This document shows, in pieces, positions 1 to 8,314 of a stretch of DNA of 64,000 nucleotides. Position 1 is the first letter of the stretch; the number at the start of each line of letters is the position of its first letter. Below the pieces are notes generated by a model. That model did not search any database. It had not been told where the DNA came from and saw nothing but the letters and a program-made list of their open reading frames with translations. Made by a program: the position numbers and the translations under genes. The DNA comes from Photobacterium atrarenae (GTDB lineage: Bacteria; Pseudomonadota; Gammaproteobacteria; Enterobacterales; Vibrionaceae): positions 1,178,902 to 1,242,901 of the forward strand of contig NZ_CP101508.1 of assembly GCF_024380015.1 (NCBI RefSeq). Direction: 5' to 3'.

Positions 1-183
1 CTCGCTGTCATCAAAGGAAATGGTGCCTTTGAGGTTCAGCGGCGGCGGCTGATCCGGCCAGGCTTCACCGGCCTGGGCCGGTTCAATATTGCGCTTGAAC
101 AGAATCACTTCAATGTCAAATTGTCGTGCTGCCAGGCTGGGCCAACTGACCGCGAGCAGCAGCAAATAAATCAGATTTTTCAA
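1..183 (-). CDS. csiV: CsiV family peptidoglycan-binding protein (partial, N-terminus only)
   Basis: This is the first 61 codons of a minus-strand gene that runs off the left edge. It starts at a TTG (181-183) with a GGGG run about 7 bases upstream; no in-frame ATG lies nearby. The translation begins with a short signal peptide (Lys-Asn, then a Leu-rich core ending Ser-Leu-Ala-Ala) followed by RQFDIEVILFKRN, which I recognise as the start of CsiV proteins. In Vibrio, CsiV is a periplasmic protein needed for cell growth when non-canonical D-amino acids are released, and it acts with the LpoA/PBP1A wall-synthesis machinery. It begins 28 bases after the mfd stop, so it probably shares the PilZ-mfd transcript. 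The TTG start and the family call rest on this short segment only. Confidence 0.75.
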   Translation of the reverse strand, partial: MKNLIYLLLLAVSWPSLAARQFDIEVILFKRNIEPAQAGEAWPDQPPPLNLKGTISFDDSE

Positions 184-211
184 GATTATACCCCGTACAA
201 TAGTGCTTCTA

Positions 212-3200
212 TTATAGCGTGTTCTCAGCCAGCTTTGTTAAAAGGCCGTCAACATATTGGATGCGTTTGTCGTTGCCGCTCATCGGCGCCATCATCTTCA
301 GCTTGGTTGGACCTTCCATCCGGTAATGCTGCGGTTGCGATTGTAGCAGACCGACCAGGAAACCCGGATCAATCGATGCATTTTGGGCAAACTCGATATA
401 GCCGCCTTTGTCGCCGGCTTCAATCCGGCGTACCCCGATGTCCGCCGCTTTGAGTTTAAGCTTGTTGAGAGTGAGCAGGTTGCTGGCCGCATCCGGCAAC
501 AGGCCGAAGCGGTCGATCAGCTCAACTTTCAACTCGCCTAGCGCGGTATCATTGTCGGCGCTGGCAATCCGCTTGTAGAGCGACAGTCGGGTGTTGATGT
601 CTGGAATGTAATCATCCGGCAGCAGCGCCGGCAAACGCAGCTCCACTTCGGTTTGCTCACGCAGCAGATCATCGAGCGATGGCTCTTTGCCGGCTTTGAG
701 GGCATCGACCGCCTGCTCCAGCATTTCCATGAACAGGGTAAAGCCGACCGACTGGATCTGGCCGCTCTGCTCATCGCCCAACAATTCACCGGCACCGCGA
801 ATTTCCAGATCATGGGTCGCCAGGGTAAAGCCGGCCCCAAGATCCTCGAGCGAAGCGATGGCTTCCAGACGCTTGACGGCATCTTTGGTCATCCGCTTCG
901 GATGCGGCGTCAGCATATAGGCGTAAGCCTGGTGGTGCGACCGGCCGACCCGGCCACGTAACTGGTGTAGCTGGGCCAGGCCGAGGTGATCGGCCCGGTT
1001 GATGATGATGGTATTGGCCGTCGGCACATCAATCCCGGTTTCAATAATGGTGGTGCAGACCAGCAGGTTGAAGCGCTGATGGTAGAAGTCACTCATGATC
1101 TTCTCCAGTTCGCGCTCGCGCATCTGGCCGTGGGCAAAGGTGATCCGCGCTTCGGGGATCAGCTTGGCCAAGTCCTCGGCTGTTTTCTCAATTGAGTCGA
1201 CGTCATTATGGAGGAAGTAGACCTGGCCGCCGCGCATAATTTCCCGCAGGGCCGCTTCGCGCACCAGCATGTCTTCGTGCTCGCGGACAAAGGTCTTGAT
1301 TGCCAGGCGGCGCGACGGTGGCGTCGCGATAATCGACAGATCCCGCATCCCGCTCATGGCCATATTCAGGGTCCGCGGGATCGGTGTCGCGGTGAGGGTC
1401 AGGATATCGACATCCGCCCGCAGCGATTTTATCTTCTCTTTCTGGCGTACCCCGAAGCGGTGCTCTTCGTCGACAATCAGCAGACCGAGATCCTGGTATT
1501 TTACCGAGGCGTTCAGCAGCTTGTGGGTGCCGATCAGAATGTCGATCTTGCCTTCGGCGACATCGGCCAGAATCTGCTTCTGCTCCTTGGCGGTTTTAAA
1601 GCGCGACAGCACCTCGACCCGTACCGGGGTGTTGGCAAAACGGTCGCGGAAGTTCTCGAAATGTTGCTGGGCCAGCAGGGTGGTCGGCACCAGCACGGTG
1701 ACCTGCTTATTGTTGTCGACCGCGACAAATGCCGCCCGCATCGCCACTTCGGTTTTGCCGAAGCCGACATCGCCACACACCAGGCGGTCCATGGCTTTGG
1801 CCTGGCACATGTCCGACAGCACAGCGTTGATCGCCAGCGCCTGATCATGGGTTTCTTCGAACGGGAAGCCGGTGCAGAAGTCGGCGTAAGCTTCGCGATC
1901 CAGGCTGAACTTAAAGCCCGGTTTCATTTCGCGCTTGGCATAGACGTCGAGCAGTTCTGCCGCAACGTCGCGCACTTTTTCCGCGGCTCTCTTGCGTGCT
2001 TTGGCCCAGGTTTCGCCGCCCAGTTTGTGGATCGGCGCCGTCTCTTCAGCACCACCGGAATAGCGGCTGATCAGATGAAGCGAAGCCACAGGAACATACA
2101 GTTTGGCGCCTCCCTGGTATTCCAAGGTCACGTATTCTGTTTTCAGGCCGCCGGCTTCCAGGGTTTGCAGGCCCTGGTAGCGGCCGATACCGTGATCCAG
2201 GTGAACGACCGGCTGGCCGATTTGCAGCTCGGCAAGGTTGCGGATAATGGTATCGGTATTGACGCTCTTTTTATCTTCCTGACGGCGGCGCTGGACCACA
2301 CGCTCACCCAGCAGATCGCTTTCACAGATCAGCACCATGGTTGGCTCTTCAAGCATGAAGCCTTGCTCGGCGGCGCCGATCACCAGCGTGAACTTGTCCG
2401 GTGCTGCCATGGCGTCATACAGCGAGCGGCATACCAGCGGCCGCAGCTTGATCCGAGCCAGCAAATCGAGCAGGGCTTCACGACGGCCTTCGGAGGCGAC
2501 CGAGAACACAATTTTGCCGCTGAACTGCTCGGCAAAGCGGCGGAGTTCTGCCAGCGGCTCTTTCAGCTGGTGGTTGATGGTCAGTGCAGGCACCGGCGCG
2601 ATGGCCGGATTACAGCGCCCGGCTTTCTCCGGCTCCGGCTCACGACGCAGCCGCACTTGCGGCAGTTGCTTGAAGCCGGCGAACATCTCTTCTTTGCTCA
2701 GCCATAGCTCGGCGGGGCTGAGCAGCGGGCGCAGTGGGTCGACCCGGCGCTGATCATAACGGTACGCCGCATCGCCGAGGAACTGGTCGATGGCCGGTTC
2801 CAGCTCGCCAACCGTCAGCAGCAGGCTGGTACCGGGCAGGTAGTCAAACAGGGTTTCGGTCCGCTCGAAAAACAGTGGCTGCCAGTACTCAATCCCGGCC
2901 GGCCAGGTCCGCTTACTAACCTGCTGGTAAATGGATTCCGGCTCGCGGCGGGCTTCGAAGCGCTCACGCCAGCGCATGCGGAAGTTCTCCACCGCCATTT
3001 CGTCGGTCGGGAACTCGTGGGCCGGCAGCAGGTGGATCTGCTCGATCTCACCGGTTGAGCGCTGGGTTTCCGGCTCAAACTGGCGAATGGAGTCAACTTC
3101 ATCATCAAAAAAATCGATCCGGTACGGCTGGTTGCTGCCCATCGGGAACAGATCCAGCAGCGAGCCCCGGCTGGCATACTCGCCGTGTTCCATCACCTGG

Positions 3201-3667
3201 TCAACATGGCGATAGCCGGCGGCTTCGAGTTGCATCCGCAGTTTTTCCAGCGACAGGCGATCGCCGTTGCTGACCATCAGGGCATGCTGGTGAATGAACT
3301 CACGCGGCGTCAGGCGCTGGAGCAGGGTGCTGATCGGGACCAGGATAATCCCGTCGGCTTGCGTCGGCAGCCGGTACAATCGGGCCAGGCGATCAGAAAT
3401 AATGTCCTGGTGCGGCGAGAAGTTGTCGTAGGGCAGGGTTTCCCAGTCCGGAAAAACGCTGACTTCCTGCGTGGTAAACTGGCTGACTTCCGGCTGAAGG
3501 CGCAAGGCGGTTTGGGTATCCGGGACAACGGTCAGCACCGGGCCTGAATGGGCCTCGGCCAGTTCGGCTATCGACAAGGCCAGCGCGGCACCGGAAACAT
3601 TGCCGACGAATCGGTTATCCCCCGGCTTGCCGGGCAGAGGGAGCGAAAGGAGTAAATCTGGTTTCAT
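212..3667 (-). CDS. mfd: Transcription-repair coupling factor Mfd
   Basis: Mfd removes RNA polymerase stalled at DNA lesions and recruits UvrA. The 1151-residue product matches the family length (E. coli about 1148). In order it shows the UvrB-like N-terminal domains, the RNA polymerase interaction domain (HLDHGIGRYQG near residue 488), the Walker A motif (GDVGFGKTE near 632), the DEEH box near 732, the TATPIPRTL helicase motif, and a C-terminal TRCF domain ending in ENTL. I chose the internal ATG at 3665-3667 (MKPDLLLSLPLP) because the family starts there; the open frame extends 20 codons further upstream into the PilZ gene. It lies 4 bases after the PilZ gene stop and 28 bases before csiV, so the three are probably co-transcribed. 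No missing motifs were seen. Confidence 0.97.
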   Translation of the reverse strand: MKPDLLLSLPLPGKPGDNRFVGNVSGAALALSIAELAEAHSGPVLTVVPDTQTALRLQPEVSQFTTQEVSVFPDWETLPYDNFSPHQDIISDRLARLYRLPTQADGIILVPISTLLQRLTPREFIHQHALMVSNGDRLSLEKLRMQLEAAGYRHVDQVMEHGEYASRGSLLDLFPMGSNQPYRIDFFDDEVDSIRQFEPETQRSTGEIEQIHLLPAHEFPTDEMAVENFRMRWRERFEARREPESIYQQVSKRTWPAGIEYWQPLFFERTETLFDYLPGTSLLLTVGELEPAIDQFLGDAAYRYDQRRVDPLRPLLSPAELWLSKEEMFAGFKQLPQVRLRREPEPEKAGRCNPAIAPVPALTINHQLKEPLAELRRFAEQFSGKIVFSVASEGRREALLDLLARIKLRPLVCRSLYDAMAAPDKFTLVIGAAEQGFMLEEPTMVLICESDLLGERVVQRRRQEDKKSVNTDTIIRNLAELQIGQPVVHLDHGIGRYQGLQTLEAGGLKTEYVTLEYQGGAKLYVPVASLHLISRYSGGAEETAPIHKLGGETWAKARKRAAEKVRDVAAELLDVYAKREMKPGFKFSLDREAYADFCTGFPFEETHDQALAINAVLSDMCQAKAMDRLVCGDVGFGKTEVAMRAAFVAVDNNKQVTVLVPTTLLAQQHFENFRDRFANTPVRVEVLSRFKTAKEQKQILADVAEGKIDILIGTHKLLNASVKYQDLGLLIVDEEHRFGVRQKEKIKSLRADVDILTLTATPIPRTLNMAMSGMRDLSIIATPPSRRLAIKTFVREHEDMLVREAALREIMRGGQVYFLHNDVDSIEKTAEDLAKLIPEARITFAHGQMRERELEKIMSDFYHQRFNLLVCTTIIETGIDVPTANTIIINRADHLGLAQLHQLRGRVGRSHHQAYAYMLTPHPKRMTKDAVKRLEAIASLEDLGAGFTLATHDLEIRGAGELLGDEQSGQIQSVGFTLFMEMLEQAVDALKAGKEPSLDDLLREQTEVELRLPALLPDDYIPDINTRLSLYKRIASADNDTALGELKVELIDRFGLLPDAASNLLTLNKLKLKAADIGVRRIEAGDKGGYIEFAQNASIDPGFLVGLLQSQPQHYRMEGPTKLKMMAPMSGNDKRIQYVDGLLTKLAENTL

Positions 3668-3671
3668 GAGC

Positions 3672-4244
3672 TTATTGATTATCGGTTCGCTGTTGCGCCC
3701 GCTGGCGCAGGATTTTTTGCTGAACATACAGGGCTGCGCGGATCAGCAGGTCCTGATCGTCTTCTTGCAAACGAATATATTTCAGGGTGATTTCAAACAC
3801 ATTGTCTTTTTCCCGGCTATCCATCACCTCGGCGTAGCAGTAGACGGCCGCCGACGGCTTGTCTAAAAATAGCCTGACCCGGGCATAGTTGCCGACCGTG
3901 AACGGCTGGGTTGCGTCAAAAGTGAGCCGGCTGGCGCCGAATGTTGTGGTGGTATAACGAAAGGCCGGATCGTCCTGCTGTGACAGGATGTAGGAGAGCA
4001 ACAGGTTGATTTTGCTGTTCTGGGCCTGAAGGTAGTCCAGCAGCAGTTTGTTATCGCTCTGGGCCAGTTTGCCCATTGAGTGCTCAATGCCTTCTTCGAG
4101 CCCGGAGCACTCGCTGGCGACACGAAACAGGGGCGGAATTTCCTGGAGGAATGCTGACGCGTCGGGCAGGTGCTCGCCATCGGCAAGCGGCTCGACATTG
4201 ATGGTCAGCCCGGCATGGACTGAAAAATACTCGTCCTGGTTCAT
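3672..4244 (-). CDS. Degenerate PilZ-domain protein (PlzB-like)
   Basis: This 190-residue protein sits directly upstream of mfd, where Vibrio species carry a PilZ-domain protein (V. cholerae PlzB). PilZ domains normally bind cyclic di-GMP through an RxxxR motif and a (D/N)xSxxG motif. The C-terminal half looks PilZ-like: a beta-rich stretch with TTTFGASRLTF where the DxSxxG turn should be, then a hydrophobic strand and a final basic helix (IRAALYVQQKILRQRAQQR). I do not see an intact RxxxR or a clean DxSxxG, so nucleotide binding is doubtful. The N-terminal half resembles a YcgR-type helper domain. No signal peptide or membrane segment is present, so it is probably cytoplasmic. It appears to be the first gene of the PilZ-mfd-csiV cluster and diverges from lolC across 187 bases. 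Confidence 0.7.
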   Translation of the reverse strand: MNQDEYFSVHAGLTINVEPLADGEHLPDASAFLQEIPPLFRVASECSGLEEGIEHSMGKLAQSDNKLLLDYLQAQNSKINLLLSYILSQQDDPAFRYTTTTFGASRLTFDATQPFTVGNYARVRLFLDKPSAAVYCYAEVMDSREKDNVFEITLKYIRLQEDDQDLLIRAALYVQQKILRQRAQQRTDNQ

Positions 4245-4431
4245 GTCATACTCACGTCATAATCTGGATTGTTCGATTATCACTTACCCACCGTCATCGA
4301 GCAAGCGCAGGGCGGTACAGTGCTTATTTTAGCTGCTGTTTTTCCATCAGTTTTACCCCTCTGATGGTAATCCCGTTCGGCAACGGGTATTCTTGCTGGC
4401 AGTTTATCACAGGATGGTCTCGACTCGGTTT

Positions 4432-5640
4432 ATGTTTCATCCAGTCTCATTTTTTATTGGCTTGCGGTACCTGCGCGGGCGATCCGGGGATCGCTTCAGC
4501 CGCTTTGTCTCTTATATGTCTACGGCAGGGATCACCATTGGGGTATTGGCCCTGGTGACTGTGCTGTCGGTCATGAACGGCTTCGAGCAGCAGCTGAAGT
4601 CGCGGATTCTCGGGGTGATGCCGCAAGCTGTGGTTTCCCAGCCCGACGGGCGGATGATCCGCGAGGCAACGCCGCCGCCATCGTTGACCGGCCTGCCGCA
4701 TGTCTCGATGGTCACCCCGCTGACCCGCAGTGAAACTGTGATCCAGAGTGCAACATCCCTCTCGGCCGGGATGCTGCTGGGTGTCGATCCCAATCTGTTT
4801 GAGCCGCTGGGCTATCATATCGTCCAGGGCAAGTTGTCGAACCTGACACCGGGCAGCTACCGGGTGATCATGGGCCAGTCGCTGGCCGGAGAGCTGGGAG
4901 TGAAGGTGGGGGATAAAGTCCGCCTGATGGTCACTAGCGCCAGCCAGTATACGCCGATCGGCCGGATCCCGAGCCAGCGTAATTTTGTCGTTGAAGGCGT
5001 TTTTAATGCCAGCTCAGATGTCGACAAACAGCTGCTGCTGACCAACATCACTGACGCTGGCCGCTTGCTGCGCTACAAGCCCAATGAAATGACCGGCTGG
5101 CGGTTGTTCGTTGATGATCCCTTTATTGTCAGTGAGCTGGCACAGCAACCGCTGGCCAATGACTGGGTATGGTCCGACTGGCGCCAGCAACTGGGCCAGC
5201 TGTTCCAGGCGGTGAAGATGGAAAAGAACATGATGGGCCTGATGCTGGGGCTGATCATCGGGGTGGCGGCGTTTAACATCATCTCCGCCCTGATCATGGT
5301 GGTAATGGAGAAGCAGGCGGAGGTGGCGATCCTTAAAACCCAGGGGATGACCAGCCGCCAGATTTTGCTGGTGTTTATCGTTCAGGGCGCTAGCAGCGGG
5401 GTCATTGGCGCTGTTGCCGGCGGGGTGTTGGGCACCTTGCTGGCACTGAATCTGAATACGGTGTTGTCGGTCCTCGGGGTTCAGCTGCTGATGGTCGGCG
5501 GCTCCCTGCCGGTGGTCGTCAAACCGGTACAAATTGTGATTGTTGTTGTTGGCGCCATTGTTCTGAGTCTGCTGGCAACTGTGTTCCCTTCTTATCGTGC
5601 AGCATCTGTACGTCCTGCTGAGGCATTACGTTATGAGTAA
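4432..5640 (+). CDS. lolC: Lipoprotein-releasing ABC transporter permease LolC
   Basis: LolC is one of two inner-membrane permeases of LolCDE, which extracts outer-membrane lipoproteins and passes them to LolA. The 402-residue protein has one membrane segment near residues 28-50 (ending [10 protein letters not shown]), a large periplasmic domain, and a C-terminal FtsX-type three-helix domain from about residue 266. [14 protein letters not shown] is the family signature after the first helix. I chose the ATG at 4432 because [17 protein letters not shown] aligns with LolC N-termini; the frame stays open 13 codons further upstream. The stop overlaps the lolD start by 8 bases (ATGAGTAA), which implies translational coupling. 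First gene of lolCDE. Confidence 0.95.
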   Translation: MFHPVSFFIGLRYLRGRSGDRFSRFVSYMSTAGITIGVLALVTVLSVMNGFEQQLKSRILGVMPQAVVSQPDGRMIREATPPPSLTGLPHVSMVTPLTRSETVIQSATSLSAGMLLGVDPNLFEPLGYHIVQGKLSNLTPGSYRVIMGQSLAGELGVKVGDKVRLMVTSASQYTPIGRIPSQRNFVVEGVFNASSDVDKQLLLTNITDAGRLLRYKPNEMTGWRLFVDDPFIVSELAQQPLANDWVWSDWRQQLGQLFQAVKMEKNMMGLMLGLIIGVAAFNIISALIMVVMEKQAEVAILKTQGMTSRQILLVFIVQGASSGVIGAVAGGVLGTLLALNLNTVLSVLGVQLLMVGGSLPVVVKPVQIVIVVVGAIVLSLLATVFPSYRAASVRPAEALRYE

Positions 5641-6322
5641 TTCACTATTGGTTTGTCACGCCCTGCGTAAGGTTTATCGCGAGGCCCAGCTCGAGACGGA
5701 AGTGCTGAAGGAAGTCGGCTTTTCGATTAATGCCGGTGAACTGGTGGGGATTGTCGGGGCGTCCGGCTCCGGGAAAAGTACTCTGCTGCATCTGCTGGGG
5801 GCGTTGGATGAGCCGACCAGCGGCGATGTGTTTTTTAAAGGCCAGAAGCTCAATGCGATGAATGCCGGCAAGCAGGCCAAAATTCGCAATCAGGAGCTGG
5901 GGTTTGTGTATCAGTTCCACCATTTGCTGGCAGATTTCAGTGCGGTGGAAAATGTCGCGATGCCGCTGCTGATTGGCGGGCTGGCGGCAGAGAAAGCCCG
6001 CTCGAAAGCAGAGAGTATGCTTGAACAGGTCGGGTTGAAACACCGGCTGGAGCACCGCCCGGCTGAACTCAGCGGCGGGGAGCGCCAGCGGGTGGCGATT
6101 GCCCGGGCGCTGGTCAATGATCCGGCGATTGTGCTGGCCGATGAGCCGACGGGAAACCTGGATCATAAAACGGCACTCGAGATTTACGATTTGATGCGTA
6201 AGCTGAATCAGGAGTCCGGTACCGCATTTCTGGTGGTGACTCATGATAATGAGCTGGCCGGCAAGCTGGATCGCTGTATGAGCATGCAAGATGGCGTGCT
6301 GAGCCAAGTTGAGGTGGCCTGA
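5633..6322 (+). CDS. lolD: Lipoprotein-releasing ABC transporter ATPase LolD
   Basis: LolD is the cytoplasmic ATPase that powers lipoprotein release by LolC and LolE. The 229-residue product has Walker [10 protein letters not shown] near residues 42-50, a Q-loop (FVYQFHHLL), the ABC signature [15 protein letters not shown] near 146, Walker [13 protein letters not shown] near 164, and the switch His in VTHD. The longer frame to 5597 would place the N-terminus inside lolC; the ATG at 5633 gives the usual start [15 protein letters not shown]. It overlaps lolC by 8 bases and lolE by 1 base (TGATG), so the three are a coupled operon. Confidence 0.96.
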   Translation: MSNSLLVCHALRKVYREAQLETEVLKEVGFSINAGELVGIVGASGSGKSTLLHLLGALDEPTSGDVFFKGQKLNAMNAGKQAKIRNQELGFVYQFHHLLADFSAVENVAMPLLIGGLAAEKARSKAESMLEQVGLKHRLEHRPAELSGGERQRVAIARALVNDPAIVLADEPTGNLDHKTALEIYDLMRKLNQESGTAFLVVTHDNELAGKLDRCMSMQDGVLSQVEVA

Positions 6323-7566
6323 TGTTCCGACCGCTTTCTCTGTTTATTGGCAGCCGCTTTAGCCGGGCCAAACAGCGCAACCGGATGGTGTCGTTTATTT
6401 CAGTCTCGTCCATGTTGGGAATCGCGGTCGGCGTTGCCGTGATCATTATCGGCTTGTCCGCCATGAATGGCTTTGAGCGAGAGCTGCAAAATCGCGTGCT
6501 GTCGGTGATCCCGCACGGGGAGTTGGAGGCGGTGAAGCCGCCGTTTACTGAGTGGCAGCCTATCTTAGACACGGTTCAGTCGCATCCGCGGGTGACAGCC
6601 GCCGCACCTTATATCCGTTTCACCGCCTTGCTTGAAAAAGGCACCAACCTGAAAGCGGTGGAAGTACGTGGGGTTAATCCGGCGCAGGAGCGCAAGGTGA
6701 GTGCCTTGCCCGGTTATGTGCGCGACGGGGCCTGGGATAAACTGGCCGCCGGAGAGAAGCAGGTGATTCTGGGCCAGGGGATCGCTGATAAGCTGGGGAT
6801 TGGTGAAGGGGATTGGATCACGGCGATGATCCCGAATTCGGATCCGTCAAAGCAGCTGAAATCACCCCACCGGATCCGGCTCCAGGTGACCGGGCTGCTG
6901 GCGTTGGGGGGACAACTTGATCATAACCTGGCGCTGATCCCGCTGGCGGATGCTCAGCAGTATTTGTCGATGGGGCAGGGGATCTCCGGAATTTCGCTTA
7001 ATGTCGATCAGGTGCTTGACGCCCAGGAGATTGTCCGGGAGGTGGGCTTTACCCTGCCGGTGTATGTCTACCTGAAGAGCTGGAATCAGAAATATGGCTA
7101 TCTGTACCGGGATATCCAAATGGTCCGGACCATTATGTACCTGGTGATGGTGCTGGTGATTGGTGTCGCCTGCTTCAATATTGTTTCGACCCTGATGATG
7201 GCGGTGAAAGATCGTGCCGCGGATATTGCGATTTTAAGAACTATGGGGGCCGGTGACGGGTTGGTGAAGGCGATCTTTATCTGGCACGGCTTGCTCTCCG
7301 GGGTGATCGGTAGCTTGCTGGGCTCGTTGTTCGGTGCGGGGGTGGCTGTCAACCTGACCCCCATGCTGAAAGGGCTCGAGCATCTGCTGGGGCATCAGTT
7401 CTTGTCCGGGGATATCTATTTTGTCGATTTCCTGCCGACTGAGCTGGCGATGCAGGATGTGGTGATAGTGGCCGTTACAGCGATTGTCCTGAGCTTGCTG
7501 GCGACCTGGTATCCGGCCAGACGTGCCAGCCGCTTGCATCCGGCCCAGGTGCTGAGTGCGAAATAG
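6322..7566 (+). CDS. lolE: Lipoprotein-releasing ABC transporter permease LolE
   Basis: LolE is the second permease of LolCDE and, from work on E. coli, contacts the lipoprotein substrate. The 414-residue protein has the same build as LolC: an N-terminal membrane helix ending [20 protein letters not shown], a periplasmic domain, and a C-terminal three-helix FtsX domain starting near residue 270 ([20 protein letters not shown]). The PHGELEA segment after the first helix and the position as last gene separate it from LolC. The ATG overlaps the lolD stop by one base. An untranslated tail of about 160 bases with hairpins follows before the terminator at 7728-7757. Confidence 0.95.
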   Translation: MFRPLSLFIGSRFSRAKQRNRMVSFISVSSMLGIAVGVAVIIIGLSAMNGFERELQNRVLSVIPHGELEAVKPPFTEWQPILDTVQSHPRVTAAAPYIRFTALLEKGTNLKAVEVRGVNPAQERKVSALPGYVRDGAWDKLAAGEKQVILGQGIADKLGIGEGDWITAMIPNSDPSKQLKSPHRIRLQVTGLLALGGQLDHNLALIPLADAQQYLSMGQGISGISLNVDQVLDAQEIVREVGFTLPVYVYLKSWNQKYGYLYRDIQMVRTIMYLVMVLVIGVACFNIVSTLMMAVKDRAADIAILRTMGAGDGLVKAIFIWHGLLSGVIGSLLGSLFGAGVAVNLTPMLKGLEHLLGHQFLSGDIYFVDFLPTELAMQDVVIVAVTAIVLSLLATWYPARRASRLHPAQVLSAK

Positions 7567-7727
7567 ATTTGAGGCGGTATCGCATCGCTGCAGGTGACGC
7601 AGCGATGCGAGGTAATTCACGCCCCACCGTGTATCGCGTGCGATGGAGTACCCGGTAAAACGGGATGACTCTCAGTTCAGGGGGCAGAAGCTGAATAACG
7701 ACTTGTCTGAGATTTCAATCGCGGCAA
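7567..7727 (+). other. Hairpin-rich non-coding tail after lolE
   Basis: No convincing gene is present here. The segment contains a perfect 10-base inverted repeat (7582-7591 with 7599-7608, 7-base loop) that is not followed by a T run, so it is not a classical terminator. Further short complementary stretches follow (ACCCGGTAAAACGGGA around 7650-7665). It could be a structured 3' untranslated region of lolCDE, a 3'-derived small RNA, or a REP-like palindrome. Which of these cannot be decided from one copy. Confidence 0.35.
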
Positions 7728-7757
7728 TAAAAAACCTCGCAATGGCGAGGTTTTTTA
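7728..7757. terminator. Bidirectional intrinsic terminator, lolE / DUF2062 gene
   Basis: A hairpin CCTCGC-AATG-GCGAGG is flanked by A6 on the left and T6 on the right, so it can terminate from both sides. It lies between the convergent lolE and the DUF2062 gene. Confidence 0.9.
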
Positions 7758-7772
7758 TGTCCGGATAACAAG

Positions 7773-8282
7773 CTAGCGGAACCGGCGGCGATTCCAGCTG
7801 CGCACGACGGAGTAGCGCCATAAACCACGGATGGCAAAGTAGCCAACCAGGGCGCAGGCCACGCCGCTCACCGTACACCCGAGCAGAAACGGAGGCCCGA
7901 TTTGACTCATTTGGTGCAGCAGAAACTCCCAGGAAAGTTCGAAATGAAAAGGTTGGTGGGGAGCATTCATCAGCCAGGCACCGAGTTTATAGGCACCATA
8001 AAACAGCACCGGCATGGTCACCGGGTTACTGACCCAAACCAGGCAGACCGACAGAGGCAGATTGACACTAAACAGAATGGCCAGCCCGGCGGCCATGATC
8101 ATCTGGCTGGGCAGCGGGACAAATGCCATGAACAGGCCGACAGCAAATGCCCCCGACGCAGAACGCCGGTTGAGGCACCACAGGTTTGGGTTATACAGCA
8201 CATGACCGAAAATCTTCAGCGCCTTCTGGCGCTTAATCACGTCATGGCTGGGCAAGAAACGTCTTATAACTTGTCTTGGCAT
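7773..8282 (-). CDS. DUF2062 domain inner-membrane protein
   Basis: This 169-residue protein has two or more hydrophobic helices (around residues 45-75 and 140-160). It shows the DUF2062 pattern: FLPSHDVIKRQKAL at the N-terminus, then NRRSASGAFAVGLFMAFVPLPSQM and a NPVTMPVLFYGAYKLG segment. The family is widespread in proteobacteria and its biochemical function is unknown. It diverges from comEC with only about 32 bases between the two starts, so each promoter must overlap the other gene's start region or lie inside it. Its 3' end meets the shared terminator with lolE. Confidence 0.85.
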   Translation of the reverse strand: MPRQVIRRFLPSHDVIKRQKALKIFGHVLYNPNLWCLNRRSASGAFAVGLFMAFVPLPSQMIMAAGLAILFSVNLPLSVCLVWVSNPVTMPVLFYGAYKLGAWLMNAPHQPFHFELSWEFLLHQMSQIGPPFLLGCTVSGVACALVGYFAIRGLWRYSVVRSWNRRRFR

Positions 8283-8314
8283 TTTACTTCAGTTGTGATT
8301 GTGGCAATCCGGTA

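Noticed and set aside
1208..2707. 499-codon plus-strand open frame
   Set aside because: It is fully antisense to mfd, with a composition typical of a shadow frame (His/Gln/Arg-rich) and no ribosome site.
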